A stretch of DNA of 64,000 nt, taken from Limnoperna fortunei. Lineage: Eukaryota; Mollusca; Bivalvia; Mytilida; Modiolidae. Position numbers and translations under genes: made by a program. The number at the start of each line of letters is the position of its first letter. Within the stretch, counting starts at the first letter, position 1. The notes beneath the pieces were generated by a model. It was not told the DNA's origin. It saw nothing but the letters and a program-made list of their open reading frames with translations, and did no database searches. Location of the stretch: positions 496,001 through 560,000 of the forward strand of contig OX104124.1 in the NCBI GenBank assembly GCA_944474755.1, read 5' to 3'. Positions 45,000-55,994 of the stretch are shown here, one piece after another.

Positions 45000-45259
45000 C
45001 CATAATAGACCACGTGATAATATTCGGTGTCCCGGATGTCCATTGTTTGTCAATGGACCAGACCTCGGTAATGTTCGGCAAACATCGGAACTACTATTTG
45101 AGCAACTAACTTTTTGTCCTCAAAACTGTTAACATTGACTCAAAGTAAAACAATATATTTACTTTGTATCATTAATTAGTAATATATTGAGTAAATAAAT
45201 TTGCATTTCTTGGTCTAAAAATAAAATTAAACGGTGACTTCAATTATGGGTCGGATACC
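45000..45259. mobile_element. 260-bp MITE flanked by TTAA (piggyBac-like target)
   Basis: GGTATCCGGTCCATAAT at the left and ATTATGGGTCGGATACC at the right are inverted repeats of 17 bases with one or two mismatches. Both sides carry TTAA directly outside (44996-44999 and 45260-45263), the target duplication used by piggyBac-type transposases. No coding capacity. The ends lack the usual CCY start, so assignment to piggyBac rests on the TTAA only. Confidence 0.75.
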
Positions 45260-45263
45260 TTAA

Positions 45264-46055
45264 GTCAGTGAAATATTAACATTTGTAATTAGATTTATTC
45301 GTGCAATACGAAGATAAAACTGAAAGTCATTTAAGACGTTGTCAGTTTTGTCTATAAATCTATAGAACTTTGATCATGTTAAATGATCTCCACCTATTTA
45401 ATCGGCCAAATAATTTTCCATATGGTATCGCTGGAATTCAGATTATATGCGCGAAAAACCTCCAAAAATTTCAGATAGACTTATTCCAAGTACTGTTGTT
45501 TACTTCCATTTTATTATAGAAATTGTGTACTTCCTGGAGACGTCTGAGATATTTGTTACTATATGTACGAATGATTAAATTATCATACTACATATGTTTG
45601 TTTCTGTTCCATGACTAAAACTTGCCAACTTATTTAAACTATTTTGGAGTCAGGAAGACCTTGGCGCAAAGCCGGAAAAAACTTTAATTGGAAAGAGTTC
45701 CATATAACACCACCATTCCAAAAAATGCACATGCAGCTCCTACCCGACTACACGTTAGTGGTCAAATAAGTCAATATGTCTACGAATCAAAGCAACACCT
45801 ATTTATTCAATTTATAGTAATGATGAATATTTTACGCCTAGCGAGGAGCGTTCCGGTTATATTTAACACTAGAAAAGATTTACAAAAACAAATATGTAAG
45901 GATAAGATAAGATGGACTAATAGTTGCGGCTGCAATGCTTTGAAATAACCCCAACGGTCGGTGCAAGAAGCGTGGCATTCTCAAAACAATTCCCAGTACT
46001 CCATCTGACGTTTAATACTTATTATCATGTATTAACATTCTAACAATTCTCTGTA
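45264..46055. other. Intergenic stretch
   Basis: Contains a diverged GCAAGAAGCGTGGCATTCTC repeat near 45962 (see 10193). The 86-residue frame at 45688-45948 has no domain and no conserved features that I can see. Confidence 0.4.
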
Positions 46056-46074
46056 CCCCACCCGACGCCCACTA

Positions 46075-46245
46075 TCGAAGTAAAAATCCCTCTCTCCGGT
46101 ACAGAGAACATAACTGGTTCCCAGATATAACCTCTGCCACACGTCATCCCTAATTTACTGCGGGACTACATTTATCGTCTGTAACATTTGTAAACAAAGA
46201 ATGATGCTTGTAAAATAATACACGAGATCGTTTTTATTTAATATT
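46075..46245. repeat. Dispersed repeat family R2, copy 1
   Basis: Shares with 49950-50095 the blocks CAGAGAACATAACTGGTTCC, CAGATATAACC, AATTTACTGCGGGAC and GTAAACAAAGAATGATG with TTGTAAAATAATAC. Same orientation, about 80 percent similar by eye. Confidence 0.75.
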
Positions 46246-46340
46246 GTCTATTTATGCACTTTTGATACAGTTTTACATTGCGATTACTGCGTTTGTACGC
46301 GAAGTGTATCCGCCATGAGAGATATCTCTCACACAATGTC

Positions 46341-46400
46341 AACTAGTAAGGCAGAGGTGATTGTGGTTGACGTAGGATACCCAGAATCCTTTGCGTGGAG
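46341..46400. repeat. Short dispersed motif M1, copy 4 (inverted)
   Basis: GGCAGAGGTGATTGTGGTTG, ACGTAGGATACCCAGAATCC and TTTGCGTGGAGATTG, the reverse complement of the 35628 copy and its best-preserved form. Confidence 0.65.
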
Positions 46401-46456
46401 ATTGTAAAAATCCATGATCTTCGGCAGGAAAATTGCATATTATTATCAATGAAGGT

Positions 46457-46522
46457 ATTAGTCGAGCACGCCCTGCTGCAGTAAGGTTCGAACCTCAGTG
46501 TTGATCGGCACGTGATCCACAT
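46457..46522 (-). mobile_element. SINE head fragment
   Basis: Reads inverted as the SINE B-box region: GTAAGGTTCGAACCTCAGTG with GATCGGCACGTGATCCAC is the reverse of GTGGATCACGTG..CACTGAGGTTCGAACCT. Only the head and the GCAGGGCGTGCTCGAC part remain. Confidence 0.6.
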
Positions 46523-46599
46523 TATGGAAACATACACGTAATAATCATATTGCCCTCGTTTACTGCACCTGTGTGACAAAGGGCAATATTCTAGGATTT

Positions 46600-47072
46600 G
46601 TTTGTTAGAGTTATTATCTTACAATATACACATTATAATGAAAATAAATAGCGCATAATAATTCTATTCATGCTGTAATTTATTTATATTAAGTACTTTG
46701 ATTGGATAAAAACAATTAAATGGCGTCTTCTCAGATAATTTATATATCGATATTTCCTCTGAGCGGACTACTTTCCGTAGCCAATGTAAACAAGATGGCG
46801 TCCTCCTAGCGTATCGCTAGGGAGAGGTGACAATGTTTTCTTTGCCGCAATGATTTCAAATTAAATCGACTGAGATATCAAATAAAATATAATATAAATA
46901 CAATTTAGTGTTTCGTTTTGTTTTTTTCCAATAAATATCTACAGAACCGCGATTCCTTTGGTACTACGTTTTGCATATCCCTACGCTTTCCGGCCCAGGT
47001 ACGTTTTGAGGTCTAGATGGGTTTCTGTAACTGTTTTTGCTGTTTTAAAAATCGCAACGATTATTTCACAGA
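46600..47072. other. Intergenic stretch
   Basis: Contains AACAAGATGGCGTCCTCC at 46790 next to a small palindrome CCTAGCGTATCGCTAGG (46804-46822). No gene recognised. Confidence 0.35.
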
Positions 47073-47238
47073 ATTATAAGGATTAAACACTGTGTTTTAG
47101 GAAATTATCAATGTGTAAACTCCGGCGACTCCCTCACAAACTTGACATAAAGTCCTTCGGACTTTATTTAGTTTGTGAGTGAGTCGCCGGAGTTTACACA
47201 TTGATAATTTCCTAAAACCCTGTGTTTAATCCTATAAT
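47073..47238. mobile_element. 166-bp near-perfect foldback
   Basis: Arms of about 80 bases (ATTATAAGGATTAAACAC, GGAAATTATCAATGTGTAAA, CTCCGGCGACTC, CTCACAAACT) are almost perfectly mirrored around AAGTCC-TTCG-GACTTT. Few mismatches mean a young insertion, or maintenance by gene conversion. A hairpin of this length would be a strong dsRNA or cruciform source. Confidence 0.9.
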
Positions 47239-47372
47239 GAATCGTATCTTTTTAGGGGTCATAGTTCCGGAAATATTGTAGAAGGAAACCCTTTCTGCAC
47301 AGTTGGCATATAATTTAACCACCACCCCAATCCACACCATCGTTGTGGAGGGATAACTAGATAACTAGTAAA

Positions 47373-48960
47373 CAGTGGCGTAACTAGGTTCCGATTGCAA
47401 TGCACGCAAAACTTACGGCAATGCAGGGTCCTGGTAGGGGTCCAGGGGGGGCAAAGCCCCCGTGAAACTCCGCGGATATAGCCTTTTAGAACTAAATTTT
47501 AAGTGTATGGAAGCCTACTTTTCCAATGAAATTGACCCAGTCACGAGCATTCAAAAACTTTTATCGTAGATGGTCTAAAAACGCACTATAAAGCGTAATG
47601 CGCCAAAAGTTCCGTATGTCGGTAAAAGCTGGATTGGCCCTATGCCGCTGACGCCCAGTTGATCTAGGTTTGGATGGGCTAATGTCAAACTGTTCCGCAT
47701 GTTCAACGTCTTCATTGTACAGTGCGTCATAAACTGTTCTATCGTTTCTTTCCTTTTCAAAGACTAGGATGAGGGCTTGACATTCAGTAACTGCTTCGAC
47801 CAGATCGCAAGATATGCCTTGAAACATTGCCGTAAGAGGAACTACAGCTTGCATAACGTGATAAACAACTACAAGAGGCAGAATGAAGTCAAACATGAGA
47901 ACGCCAGATTTGCCATCACCTTTATTCTGCAAGTATTCTAGGGAGCTGACAATTACAGGAAATGCGGCTTTAAATGTAGTGCATCCGCTCGACTAAACCA
48001 ACGTGTTTCGCACAATGTTTGGTTTTGACATCAAATTTATCTTTAACGTTCTGGTTACTGCCCAGCTCATCCTGCAACTTTCCAAGTTGTTTTGCAGAGT
48101 AATGAAACGAAAACACAATTTCTTGTATAGCAGCCATCATGGTCCGTACCGATGCGTCTTGGGATGCATAGATAATAGCCAAATTCAAGATGTGAGCCTT
48201 ACGATGAACATAATTTGCGACTGGAACTACCTCTTTGATCCGCGCTTGAACTCCCTTATGCATTCCCGACATGTTTGCCGCTCCGTCATACCAATGGGCT
48301 CTCATGTTTTGAAACACGATACCGTATTTCTCAAGAGTTGCAACAAACAAATCAGCGAGTGTCCCACCAGTTGTTTCTATTGCCTTTACAAAACCTAAAA
48401 ACTCTTCTCGTAGTCTAACCTTAATACTATCAATATTCTCAACAAATCGAACGCAAACCGAAACCTGCTCTTGAGTTGATACATCGGTTGCCTCATCGCC
48501 TATCAAAGCAAAGTACTCGGCTTTATTGCACGACATGACGATCCGATGTCGAACTATTTCACCGCATATGTTAATTATCTCGTTTTAAATATCTGGTGAA
48601 GTGTATTTTACTTTAGCAAGAGCATTTTCAAGATGGGCTTTTAAGATATCATCATGATTAGGTGTATGGTTTAAAATTGCCATCAAGTTACTTCTTTCAG
48701 GTGTGTCTCCCCTTATTGGTTTATTCTGACGACCACACAGTGCAAGCACTAATTATTTTTTCAAGGATATGCATGTTACGATCTACGTCATATTTACGTT
48801 TTGTCTCTAGTAATAATACAATCTACAAAATGTTTCGCGGCTCTTTCGTTATGGTAATGAGATTCCAGACGCTCATGTCTTTTGATATAATTGTGGACAT
48901 TTGACCAATCCCAGACAGGCGTTGTTACAAATGACTAGCGGTAAAGCAGTAAATAGCATC
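47373..48960 (-). pseudogene. hAT-type transposon relic (ZMYM1-like transposase)
   Basis: Minus-strand frames read in order through the conserved transposase: WSNVHNYIKRHERLESHYHN (about 48900), LCGRQNKPIRGDTPERSNLM (about 48725), YTSPDI-stop-NEIINICGEI (about 48590), AEYFALIGDEATDVSTQEQV (48530), YDGAANMSGMHKGVQARIKE (48280), LCETRWFSRADAL in a shifted frame (about 48010), FPVIVSSLEYLQNKGDGKSG in another (about 47945), to a stop near 47561. At least three frameshifts and two stops, so dead. At the far end CAGTGGCGTAACTAGG (47373-47388) is a typical hAT inverted-repeat start. The opposite end was not found. The domain type is that of DUF4371/hAT proteins such as ZMYM1. Confidence 0.85.
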
Positions 48961-49740
48961 TTTAGAAACAGAATACCTCAACCAAGAGTGTTTCTTTAAC
49001 CAAGAGAGTGAAAACTTTCTTTTAATACCACCAATTTCTCTGAAACATAAGCATTAAATGCTAAATATATTTAGTTGTAATCATATTATTTTGCAAGATA
49101 CAAAGGACTGTATTGTTTTATAGTCTAGAAGCCGTAAAGAAATTGTTGACGGACGGACATATGGATAATGTGAAAATTATTGGGCTCCTGATGCAGAGTC
49201 CTAATAAATATGATTCGAACATATGAAATGTTGTGTCAATGTGTACTCTGTGCCTAAGAGATGTTGACGGACAAACTGTGTTCAGTAGCTTAGTTACATT
49301 CGTACAATTAGTCGCTAAAATTCTGCATGTTGTGTCGCGTACACTAATTCCACATCTCATTGTCTTCTATAGTGGTTATTGCGGTTATCGTCTCTTGGTC
49401 CAAGTAAACAGTATGATTTATTTTTATTATATAATGCCTACAATACCTAAACCTTGATAACTTGGCAAGTTAAGTGAGTTGGGTGACAGAACTAACGAAC
49501 GAACAGACTTTTGTCCTATTGGTCAAGGAAGGTTGGTAGGCTTTAAATTTTTTTTCCTTTGAATTTCTTTTATTTTCATCAGAGAAAACAAAAGTTGAAA
49601 TTAAAAACTTTGGAACCTCAAAAACTACATTTTATTTCGAATATTTAATTAATTTATTTATTATGGTATTAGAGTCGGGGAACAACTCGGAAACTATACA
49701 GTATTAAAAATTACCAATAAATAAAACCAGATATAAATAA
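48961..49740. other. Intergenic stretch
   Basis: No gene recognised. Short frames at 49118-49360 (minus) and 49233-49457 (plus) overlap each other on opposite strands without domains. One of them may be part of a decayed element. Confidence 0.35.
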
Positions 49741-49747
49741 AGTCTAC

Positions 49748-49938
49748 CTTGAGGGAAAGACGAGATCCTCAAGACGTTCCAATTTCGATTTTATTATATT
49801 CATTTTGGTGCTATTGTCTCTCAGATCTTCCTTTGAAATGTTGCCAATGTCGGGGTACACAACGCCTTTCACGAATGAAAAGCTGGTCGACTGAAGTGAT
49901 ACGGGGCCTGCTGGTGTACTACTACTATCCTTTTTAGT
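49748..49938 (-). CDS. Isolated hypothetical exon
   Basis: An open segment bounded on the minus strand by an AG acceptor (TTGATACAG|ACT) and a donor (TCAAG|GTAGAC). It encodes VSLQSTSFSFVKGVVYPDIG and an amphipathic stretch MNIIKSKLERLEDLVFPS that may form a short coiled coil. Codon content looks more protein-like than the surroundings. No partner exons could be identified, so it may be an exon of an unseen gene or part of a dispersed element; R2 copy 2 starts next to it. Confidence 0.3.
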
Positions 49939-49949
49939 CTGTATCAACC

Positions 49950-50095
49950 ACTCTCTGGCACAGAGAACATAACTGGTTCCCAGATATAACCGTCATTCCC
50001 AATTTACTGCGGGACATCATTTGTCGTCTGCTTGTAACGTTTGTAAACAAAGAATGATGTTTGTAAAATAATACGCGAGATATTTTGTTATTTTT
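49950..50095. repeat. Dispersed repeat family R2, copy 2
   Basis: Same orientation as copy 1 at 46075. It lacks the CTCTGCCACACG insert present there. Confidence 0.75.
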
Positions 50096-51199
50096 TATTG
50101 GTATCAACATGTTGTTAATCTTGATATTTAGTATTTTTATTAACCGGCTGTACTTTTAGGAAAAAGGAATCTATTTTCCGACACGATTCAGCTGCCTTCT
50201 TCATTTTGTGTGATGCGGAATTACGTCATGTAGTAACGTTGGACTAAAAGTAGGAGAATGTCCGGACTAAATACTACACAGGCAAATAGAATGAGTATGG
50301 TTGGATCATTTTTGGACTGAAAACTACACAGAACATATAGAATACTATACCTCTTCCTCTTCCCTTGTTCTTTTTTTTTTATATAACAAAAATTAATAAT
50401 GTGCACTCAGGTGCGTCGTTCGGTAAATGGTAGCTACGCAAAGATCACGTATAGTACTGCTCACAGGACGTCCAAAAATGCTTATTCCCGGCTCACAATA
50501 AAAGGTATGAAATACTTGCAGTCTGGTCTTATTTCTTCAAAACAGTTTTAACAGTAACAAACAAAACAATATTAAAATGACAAAATACAAGCAATTTCGT
50601 TATTGGTTCTATAATAAAAAATACAGGTAACGTTCAAACGAAACAATCCTACATATCACTATAATGGTCGTGCATTCATCAATTGAAGTTAAAGTGTTGA
50701 CGTATATTACAATATTTATTGTCCCCACAGGTAAACAACTTAGGCATGCGGATATCACACCAGGCATGCGGACATTACACAACCACAAAATTACAGTAAG
50801 TTATATTATTACAATGGCCGACTAAATGTAAGATACCCGTATCAAGTGGACTACAATGGCCGACTACATGTAAGATACCCGTATAAAAGTGGACTACATC
50901 TAAGATACCGTTATCTAACAGTAGGGATGTACTTATTGTTATGTTGTACACATTTTACCAACTTTCCTTTGGGACATTTTACACTTTTCAGAAAAAGGGG
51001 TACAACCCCTGGCCATGGGGCCTCCCATCCCTTTTTTGACTCGTGACAGATTTGGATATCATGCTAACCCTATTTGATATTGGCAATTTTTTTTACAATT
51101 ACGTTATTGTTAAAATTTAGACTTTAAGAACGTGTCGAGCATCACTGATAAAGCTTCGTCAATATTGTTTAACTTACGCAAGAGAAAACTTAAAGCTTA
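50096..51199. other. Intergenic stretch with a short duplication
   Basis: At 50810-50910 the words ATGGCCGACTA, TGTAAGATACCCGTAT and GTGGACTACA are repeated two to three times; earlier, GGACTAAA..CTACACAG recurs at 50241 and 50320 and GGCATGCGGA at 50742 and 50763. No gene seen. Confidence 0.45.
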
Positions 51200-51428
51200 T
51201 GAGGGGCCTCGACTATTGATCACGTGGTCTGTCAACACTGAGATTGAGGGTTCGATTCTCACTGCAGGCAGGGTGTACTCGACTCCAATCTTAATTGACA
51301 AGGATTGCCAGTTTTCCTACCGCAGGTCGGGGATTTTCTCCGGGTACTCCGGCTTCCTCCCCCAATAAAAACTGGACGCCATGAAAAATTGCTGAAAGTG
51401 GCATTAAACACCATCAAACAAACAAGCA
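51200..51428 (+). mobile_element. tRNA-derived SINE, 5'-trimmed
   Basis: Starts at TCGACTATTGATCACGTGG, with B box GGGTTCGATTCTCACTGC, body AATCTTAATTGACAAGGATT and CTCCGGCTTCCTCCCCCAAT, and tail CATTAAACACCATCAAACAA. The A box is missing. Confidence 0.88.
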
Positions 51429-51754
51429 TAAAGCTTATGACCCTCTATAGTTATTGTAGTAGTGTTAGGGGTTCTCTTTTGTAAGGTAAGGGGCTCTCAA
51501 TCAAAATAATATAGAAATATAACTACTTGTCATTCATACATGTTTTGTTTATTTCGTCAAAATTCACATGCATTTGTTTTTATTAAAATAAACGGAATTA
51601 ATTTTAGTATATTTGAAGGAAATAAATACCTTCATAAAACATTTCACCTTCTCTACCCAATCAAAAGAGTTTATCAAAAGGGGAGAGTGGAACGTAAGCC
51701 TTGACTAAAAAATATGTAAAAATGCATGATCAGCAAATCTGTTGCAGAGGAAAA

Positions 51755-52815
51755 AATACGTCGGTGGAGAGTTAAAGGATAAAATGTGCTGTGTGACTAC
51801 TAAACCTGGACGTAGTGACCAAGACTCGCCCCGATGTCGGTGGAGAGTTAAAGAATAAAGTGTGCTGTGTGACTACCAAACCTGGACTTAGTGACCAGGA
51901 CTACCCCGGACGTCGGTGGAGTGTTAAGGATAAAGTGTGCTATGTGACTACCAAACCTGGACATAGTGACCAAGACTCCACCCCCCCCCCCCCCCCCCAC
52001 CAACGTCGGTGGAGAGTTAAAGGATTAAGTGTACTGTGTGACTACCAAACCTGGACATAGTGACCAAAACTCCCCCGACGTCGGTGGAGAGTTAAAGGAT
52101 AAAGTGTGCTGTGTGACTACCAAACCTGGACATAGTGACCAAAACTCCCCCCGACGTCGGTGGAGAGTTTTAAAGGATAAAGTGTGCTGTGTGACTACCA
52201 AACCTGGACATAGTGACCAAAACTCCCCCAACGTCGGTGGAGAGTTAGAGGGTTAAAGTGTGCTGTGTGACTACAAAAACTGGACATAGTGACCAAAACT
52301 CCCCCGACGTCGGTGGAAAGTTAAAGGATAAAGTGTGCTTTGTGACTACCAAACCTGGACACAGTGACCAAGACTCCACCCCCCCCCCACCAACGTCGGT
52401 GGAGAGTTAAAGGATAAAGTGTGCTGTGTGACTACCAAACCTGGACATAGTGACCAAAACTCCCCCCGACGTCGGTGGAGAGTTTTAAAGGATAAAGTGT
52501 GCTGTGTGACTACCAAACCTGGACATAGTGACCAAAACTCCCCCAACGTCGGTGGAGAGTTAGAGGGTTAAAGTGTGCTGTGTGACTACAAAAACTGGAC
52601 ATAGTGACCAAAACTCCCCCGACGTCGGTGGAAAGTTAAAGGATAAAGTGTGCTTTGTGACTACCAAACCTGGACATAGTGACCAAGACTCCACCCCCCC
52701 CCCCACCAACGTCGGTGGAGAGTTAAAGGATTAAGTGTGCTGTGTGACTACCAAACCTGGACTTAGTGACCAAGACTCCCCCCGACGTCGGTGGAGGGTT
52801 AAATGATAAGGGTTT
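51755..52815. repeat. 76-bp minisatellite, about 14 copies, with C-tracts
   Basis: The unit runs CGTCGGTGGAGAGTTAAAGG, ATAAAGTGTGCTGTGTGACT and ACCAAACCTGGACATAGTGA, then CCAAAACTCCCCC. The C-run at the unit end grows to about 20 (51978-51998), 10 and 12 in some copies. A block of about four units ending in GAGTTAGAGGGTTAAAG recurs 314 bases later (52231 and 52545), so multi-unit duplication has occurred. Confidence 0.95.
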
Positions 52816-54570
52816 ATAATCGACCTACAGAGTAGTAATACTAAGTGTGTTGTGTTACAGGACCTGGTGATCAACACTCCCTATCGAACAGACGTTGTTT
52901 GTATGGTTTTTTTTTGGCAGCAAGACGGATTAGTTCTTCCTTTTTCTGAAACACGGTTTTAAGTCGAAGGGAAGCTTAAATTGAAAATAAATACTCTTTT
53001 TATGATAAATAAAATAAACTCTATGTCAAAGAAACACTGATATAAATTTGCATTGACTCGTATTTTTCCACCTGCATTCAGATAAGTCTCTCGTATTTCA
53101 TTCTAGGTGTTTAAATAAACTGTATATTGAGATTCCACACCTGCAACTGACGCATTTTAGTCATGATCCATGCTTCAGTGAATTTTCATTTGTAACGTCT
53201 ATATTATGATCAATTATAGGTCAGAGTTCATAAGAACTTTTTATTTATTACCATTTTAATATATATGAAGCTTTAAACTGTCAAGGAATCAGATCCAATC
53301 TGTTGTTCTTTTTTTTCAACAAAATTGCGGAAATTAATTTTCTTAATAACTTTTCTTACTTAATACTTTATAAATTAATTTACGGGGCGATAACCACGTG
53401 ACTGTATATTAGTTTGTACATAATGCATTTTATCATGATACCGTTTTGTCAACTGTTTACCGTAATGAGGGTTTATAGATTCGTTCTGTATAAATAATTG
53501 AAGTATATCGTTTCATTAAACATGTTTTGTCGCGTCAATACTCTAAACCTGTTTATTTGATATTAATAGTGTCTCATTAATTCAAAATATATTTTTATAC
53601 GTGTTGGTTCATTCATTGATTTTCTGTTACAACAAAATTTGCCTGAAAACCGTTTTTTCCATAATTGATTACATTGCCCCCCCCCCCCCATATCTCTAAG
53701 AGTAAAGTACATACGACCCCCATCTATCTTTAAGCTCCCCTGTCAGTTACATATTATCTGGATTTCACAATACTATCACATCCGCCCCGGATATTCTGTT
53801 TCCCGGCCACGTCATTGGACTGTAGGACAGTACTTGGTACTTGACATTATACTTATTGTACTTATATCTTGTAGTTGGTTTGGATTTCCACATAGTTTAA
53901 GACAATATTATAACTAGGGAATTTTATATAGAAATGATAAATTGGACGTATACAGTTTACCTGACATGGTAAGTTTCTTACATAAACTATACATAACGTG
54001 TGTGTAAATTATAATTCTGTTGACTTGTATAACCTTTGTCCAAATCAAAACCTTGCGATAAAACAGTCACGTCGTTCTATGGTTAACTGTATTTTTCCTG
54101 CTAGCAATGTATTTGCTTATCACATGGATTTGTTCTCTGTATTACCTTAATTGTTATCTTGGTATCTAATATTAATAATAAGTGCAAAAAGACGGACACA
54201 ATGCCTACGTCACAGTTTGATTATTAAAGTTTTCAATAAAAAAAGATAGTACATATAGTATATTTCACGGTTACAAATACAACGTCCATCAAGCAATATT
54301 TCAGCTATTAAGGACGTGAGCACTTAATCTACGAGGACGGGATGGGCCAACCGGAACAAAATGTTAAATGCCATTACACTGGTATTATTTTCATTGTATG
54401 CTCTGTGAAAATAAAGAAAGGGCATAGATCGGTTTCTTACCCTTTTAAAACCTTTTTAAAGCTCCTAAAAGTTTTGACTCCATGCCGACTGGTTATTTAC
54501 CTTTTGTCTATTTTACCGGCGTAACATGCACGACTTAATGTGTTTAATCTCTTGTTCTTTTAGTAACAGT
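52816..54570. other. AT-rich intergenic stretch
   Basis: No convincing gene. A short ATG frame at 53935 (MINWTYTVYLT) runs to a GTAAGT donor at 53970, but has no partner exon. A C-run lies at 53677-53689. Confidence 0.4.
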
Positions 54571-54579
54571 CTTTCTTAG

Positions 54580-54810
54580 GCAAGACATGTTTATCCACAT
54601 AGCCCAAGGCAAGAGATGTTTCTCCACAAAGCCCAAGGCAAGACATGTTTATCCACAAAGCCCAAGGCAAGACATGTTTATCCACAAAGCCCAAGGCAAG
54701 AGATGTTTCTCCACAAAGCCCAAGGCAAGAGATGTTTCTCCACAAAGCCCAAGGCAAGACATGTTTATCCACAAAGCCCAAGGCAAGACATGTTTATCCA
54801 CATAACCCAT
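54580..54810. repeat. 29-bp minisatellite, 8 copies
   Basis: The unit AAGCCCAAGGCAAGACATGT then TTATCCACA, alternating with AAGGCAAGAGATGTTTCTCC. Open frames in both strands (72-84 codons) are products of the array. Confidence 0.95.
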
Positions 54811-55105
54811 TTTTCTTACTCTTGTAGTAAAACTCAAGGCAAGACAAATCTAGCAACTCAGATAATTTAGAAAATTATTTTAGTACCGCTCTAATTCGCT
54901 CTGACCATTTTGACTAGACAAATCCAGCCAGCAAGACCATTTTTCTTATTTTTGTAGTACCAGTCTATCACTAGGAAAACGTTTTTTATTCAAATCTGAC
55001 AGTTTCATTATCTAGCTGAATATGCCTACAACTGATAATAAAATACGGGGTTAATGACATGGCTTGTTTTATTCTACAAAATACTCGACATGCATCATGC
55101 TGCTA
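54811..55105. other. Spacer between the 29-bp array and the SINE
   Basis: Two loosely similar segments (CCATTTTTCTTACTCTTGTAGTA at 54808, CCATTTTTCTTATTTTTGTAGTA at 54937, each interrupted here by no known feature) show that a further degenerate repeat surrounds the array. Confidence 0.4.
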
Positions 55106-55110
55106 TTTTG

Positions 55111-55365
55111 CAGTGGCTGAGTGGTTAAGATAGTTCGTCTACTATTGATCACGTGGACTGTCAACACTGAGATTACGGGTTCGAGTCTCACTGCAGGCAG
55201 AGTGTACTCGACTCCAATCTTAATTGACAAGGATTGCTAGTTTTCCTACCGAAAGTGGGGTTTGTCTCCGGGTACTCCGGCTTCCTCTCCCATAAAAACT
55301 GGACGCCATGATATAGCAGAAACATTGCTGAAAGTGGCATTAAACATACAAATAAACAAACCATT
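55111..55365 (+). mobile_element. Full-length tRNA-derived SINE (reference copy)
   Basis: Intact RNA polymerase III promoter: A box TGGCTGAGTGG at 55115-55125 and B box GGTTCGAGTCT at 55178-55188. The head resembles a class II (Ser/Leu-type) tRNA. Conserved body: GTACTCGACTCCAATCTTAA, TTGACAAGGATTGC, CTCCGGGTACTCCGGCTTCC, AACTGGACGCCATGATATAG and GCTGAAAGTGGCATTAAAC. The tail AAACATACAAATAAACAAAC is A-rich. This is the best copy for a family consensus. It is a retroposon, not a functional tRNA gene. Confidence 0.9.
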
Positions 55366-55990
55366 TTAGAAAATTGTTAAAAGTTACATGCAATTAGTAT
55401 TTAAATACACCAAAAAATATTATTATCAGGATATACAAATGGTAAAGACCCCCGCAAGTCATACACTGGGACATAAAACTCAGCTGGTTTAAGCAATATG
55501 AAGAATTCCTTAATATACAGTTATAATTTAAATCAGCTGTTAGAATGTAACCATATAAAGGAACACATAAATCATGTAAAAATCAGGAAAAATAAAATAT
55601 ATAACTCGTATATAAAATTCGCCAGTTAACATATAAGCAGAAAAAGAAAAGCATAATTGCCATAAAAATCATGGTAGTTAAAAGTTTATAAGCATATGAT
55701 AACAACAAGACTAAGCATAATGGCGGGTAAACGTTTGTACTGTGATCTGTTTTATAGCAGTTAATTGAATACAAGTAGCAGGGCGAAAACCCATCTCTCT
55801 TATTCTATTATCGATTCCTATTTACGGCAGTTTGATAACATAAAGGTTTTATTTTTAACAACAAAGACATTTTACAAGGGGATATAGGCCATCATATGAT
55901 TTAAACTGATGATTTCCCTTGTAATTTGATACATGTTTACAGGAAATCACTATACAAATAGTGTTGTCATACTACTTGAAAGAATTAGTT
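55366..55990. other. AT-rich stretch
   Basis: No gene or repeat recognised. Confidence 0.4.
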
Positions 55991-55994
55991 TTTA

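Noticed and set aside
46788..46806. AAGATGGCG-type (YY1-like) motif as a promoter
   Set aside because: A single short match without an adjacent gene, TATA or leader exon; likely chance next to a small palindrome.
49118..49457. Opposed frames of 80 and 74 codons
   Set aside because: They overlap on opposite strands with no recognisable domain or splice structure; one must be a shadow and neither is supported.
54560..54870. Overlapping frames on both strands with PQSPRQ/GLCGET repeats
   Set aside because: Produced by the 29-bp array on both strands at once.
55111..55190. tRNA gene suggested by perfect A and B boxes
   Set aside because: No cloverleaf with an acceptor stem can be drawn, and the sequence continues into a SINE body found at several other sites.
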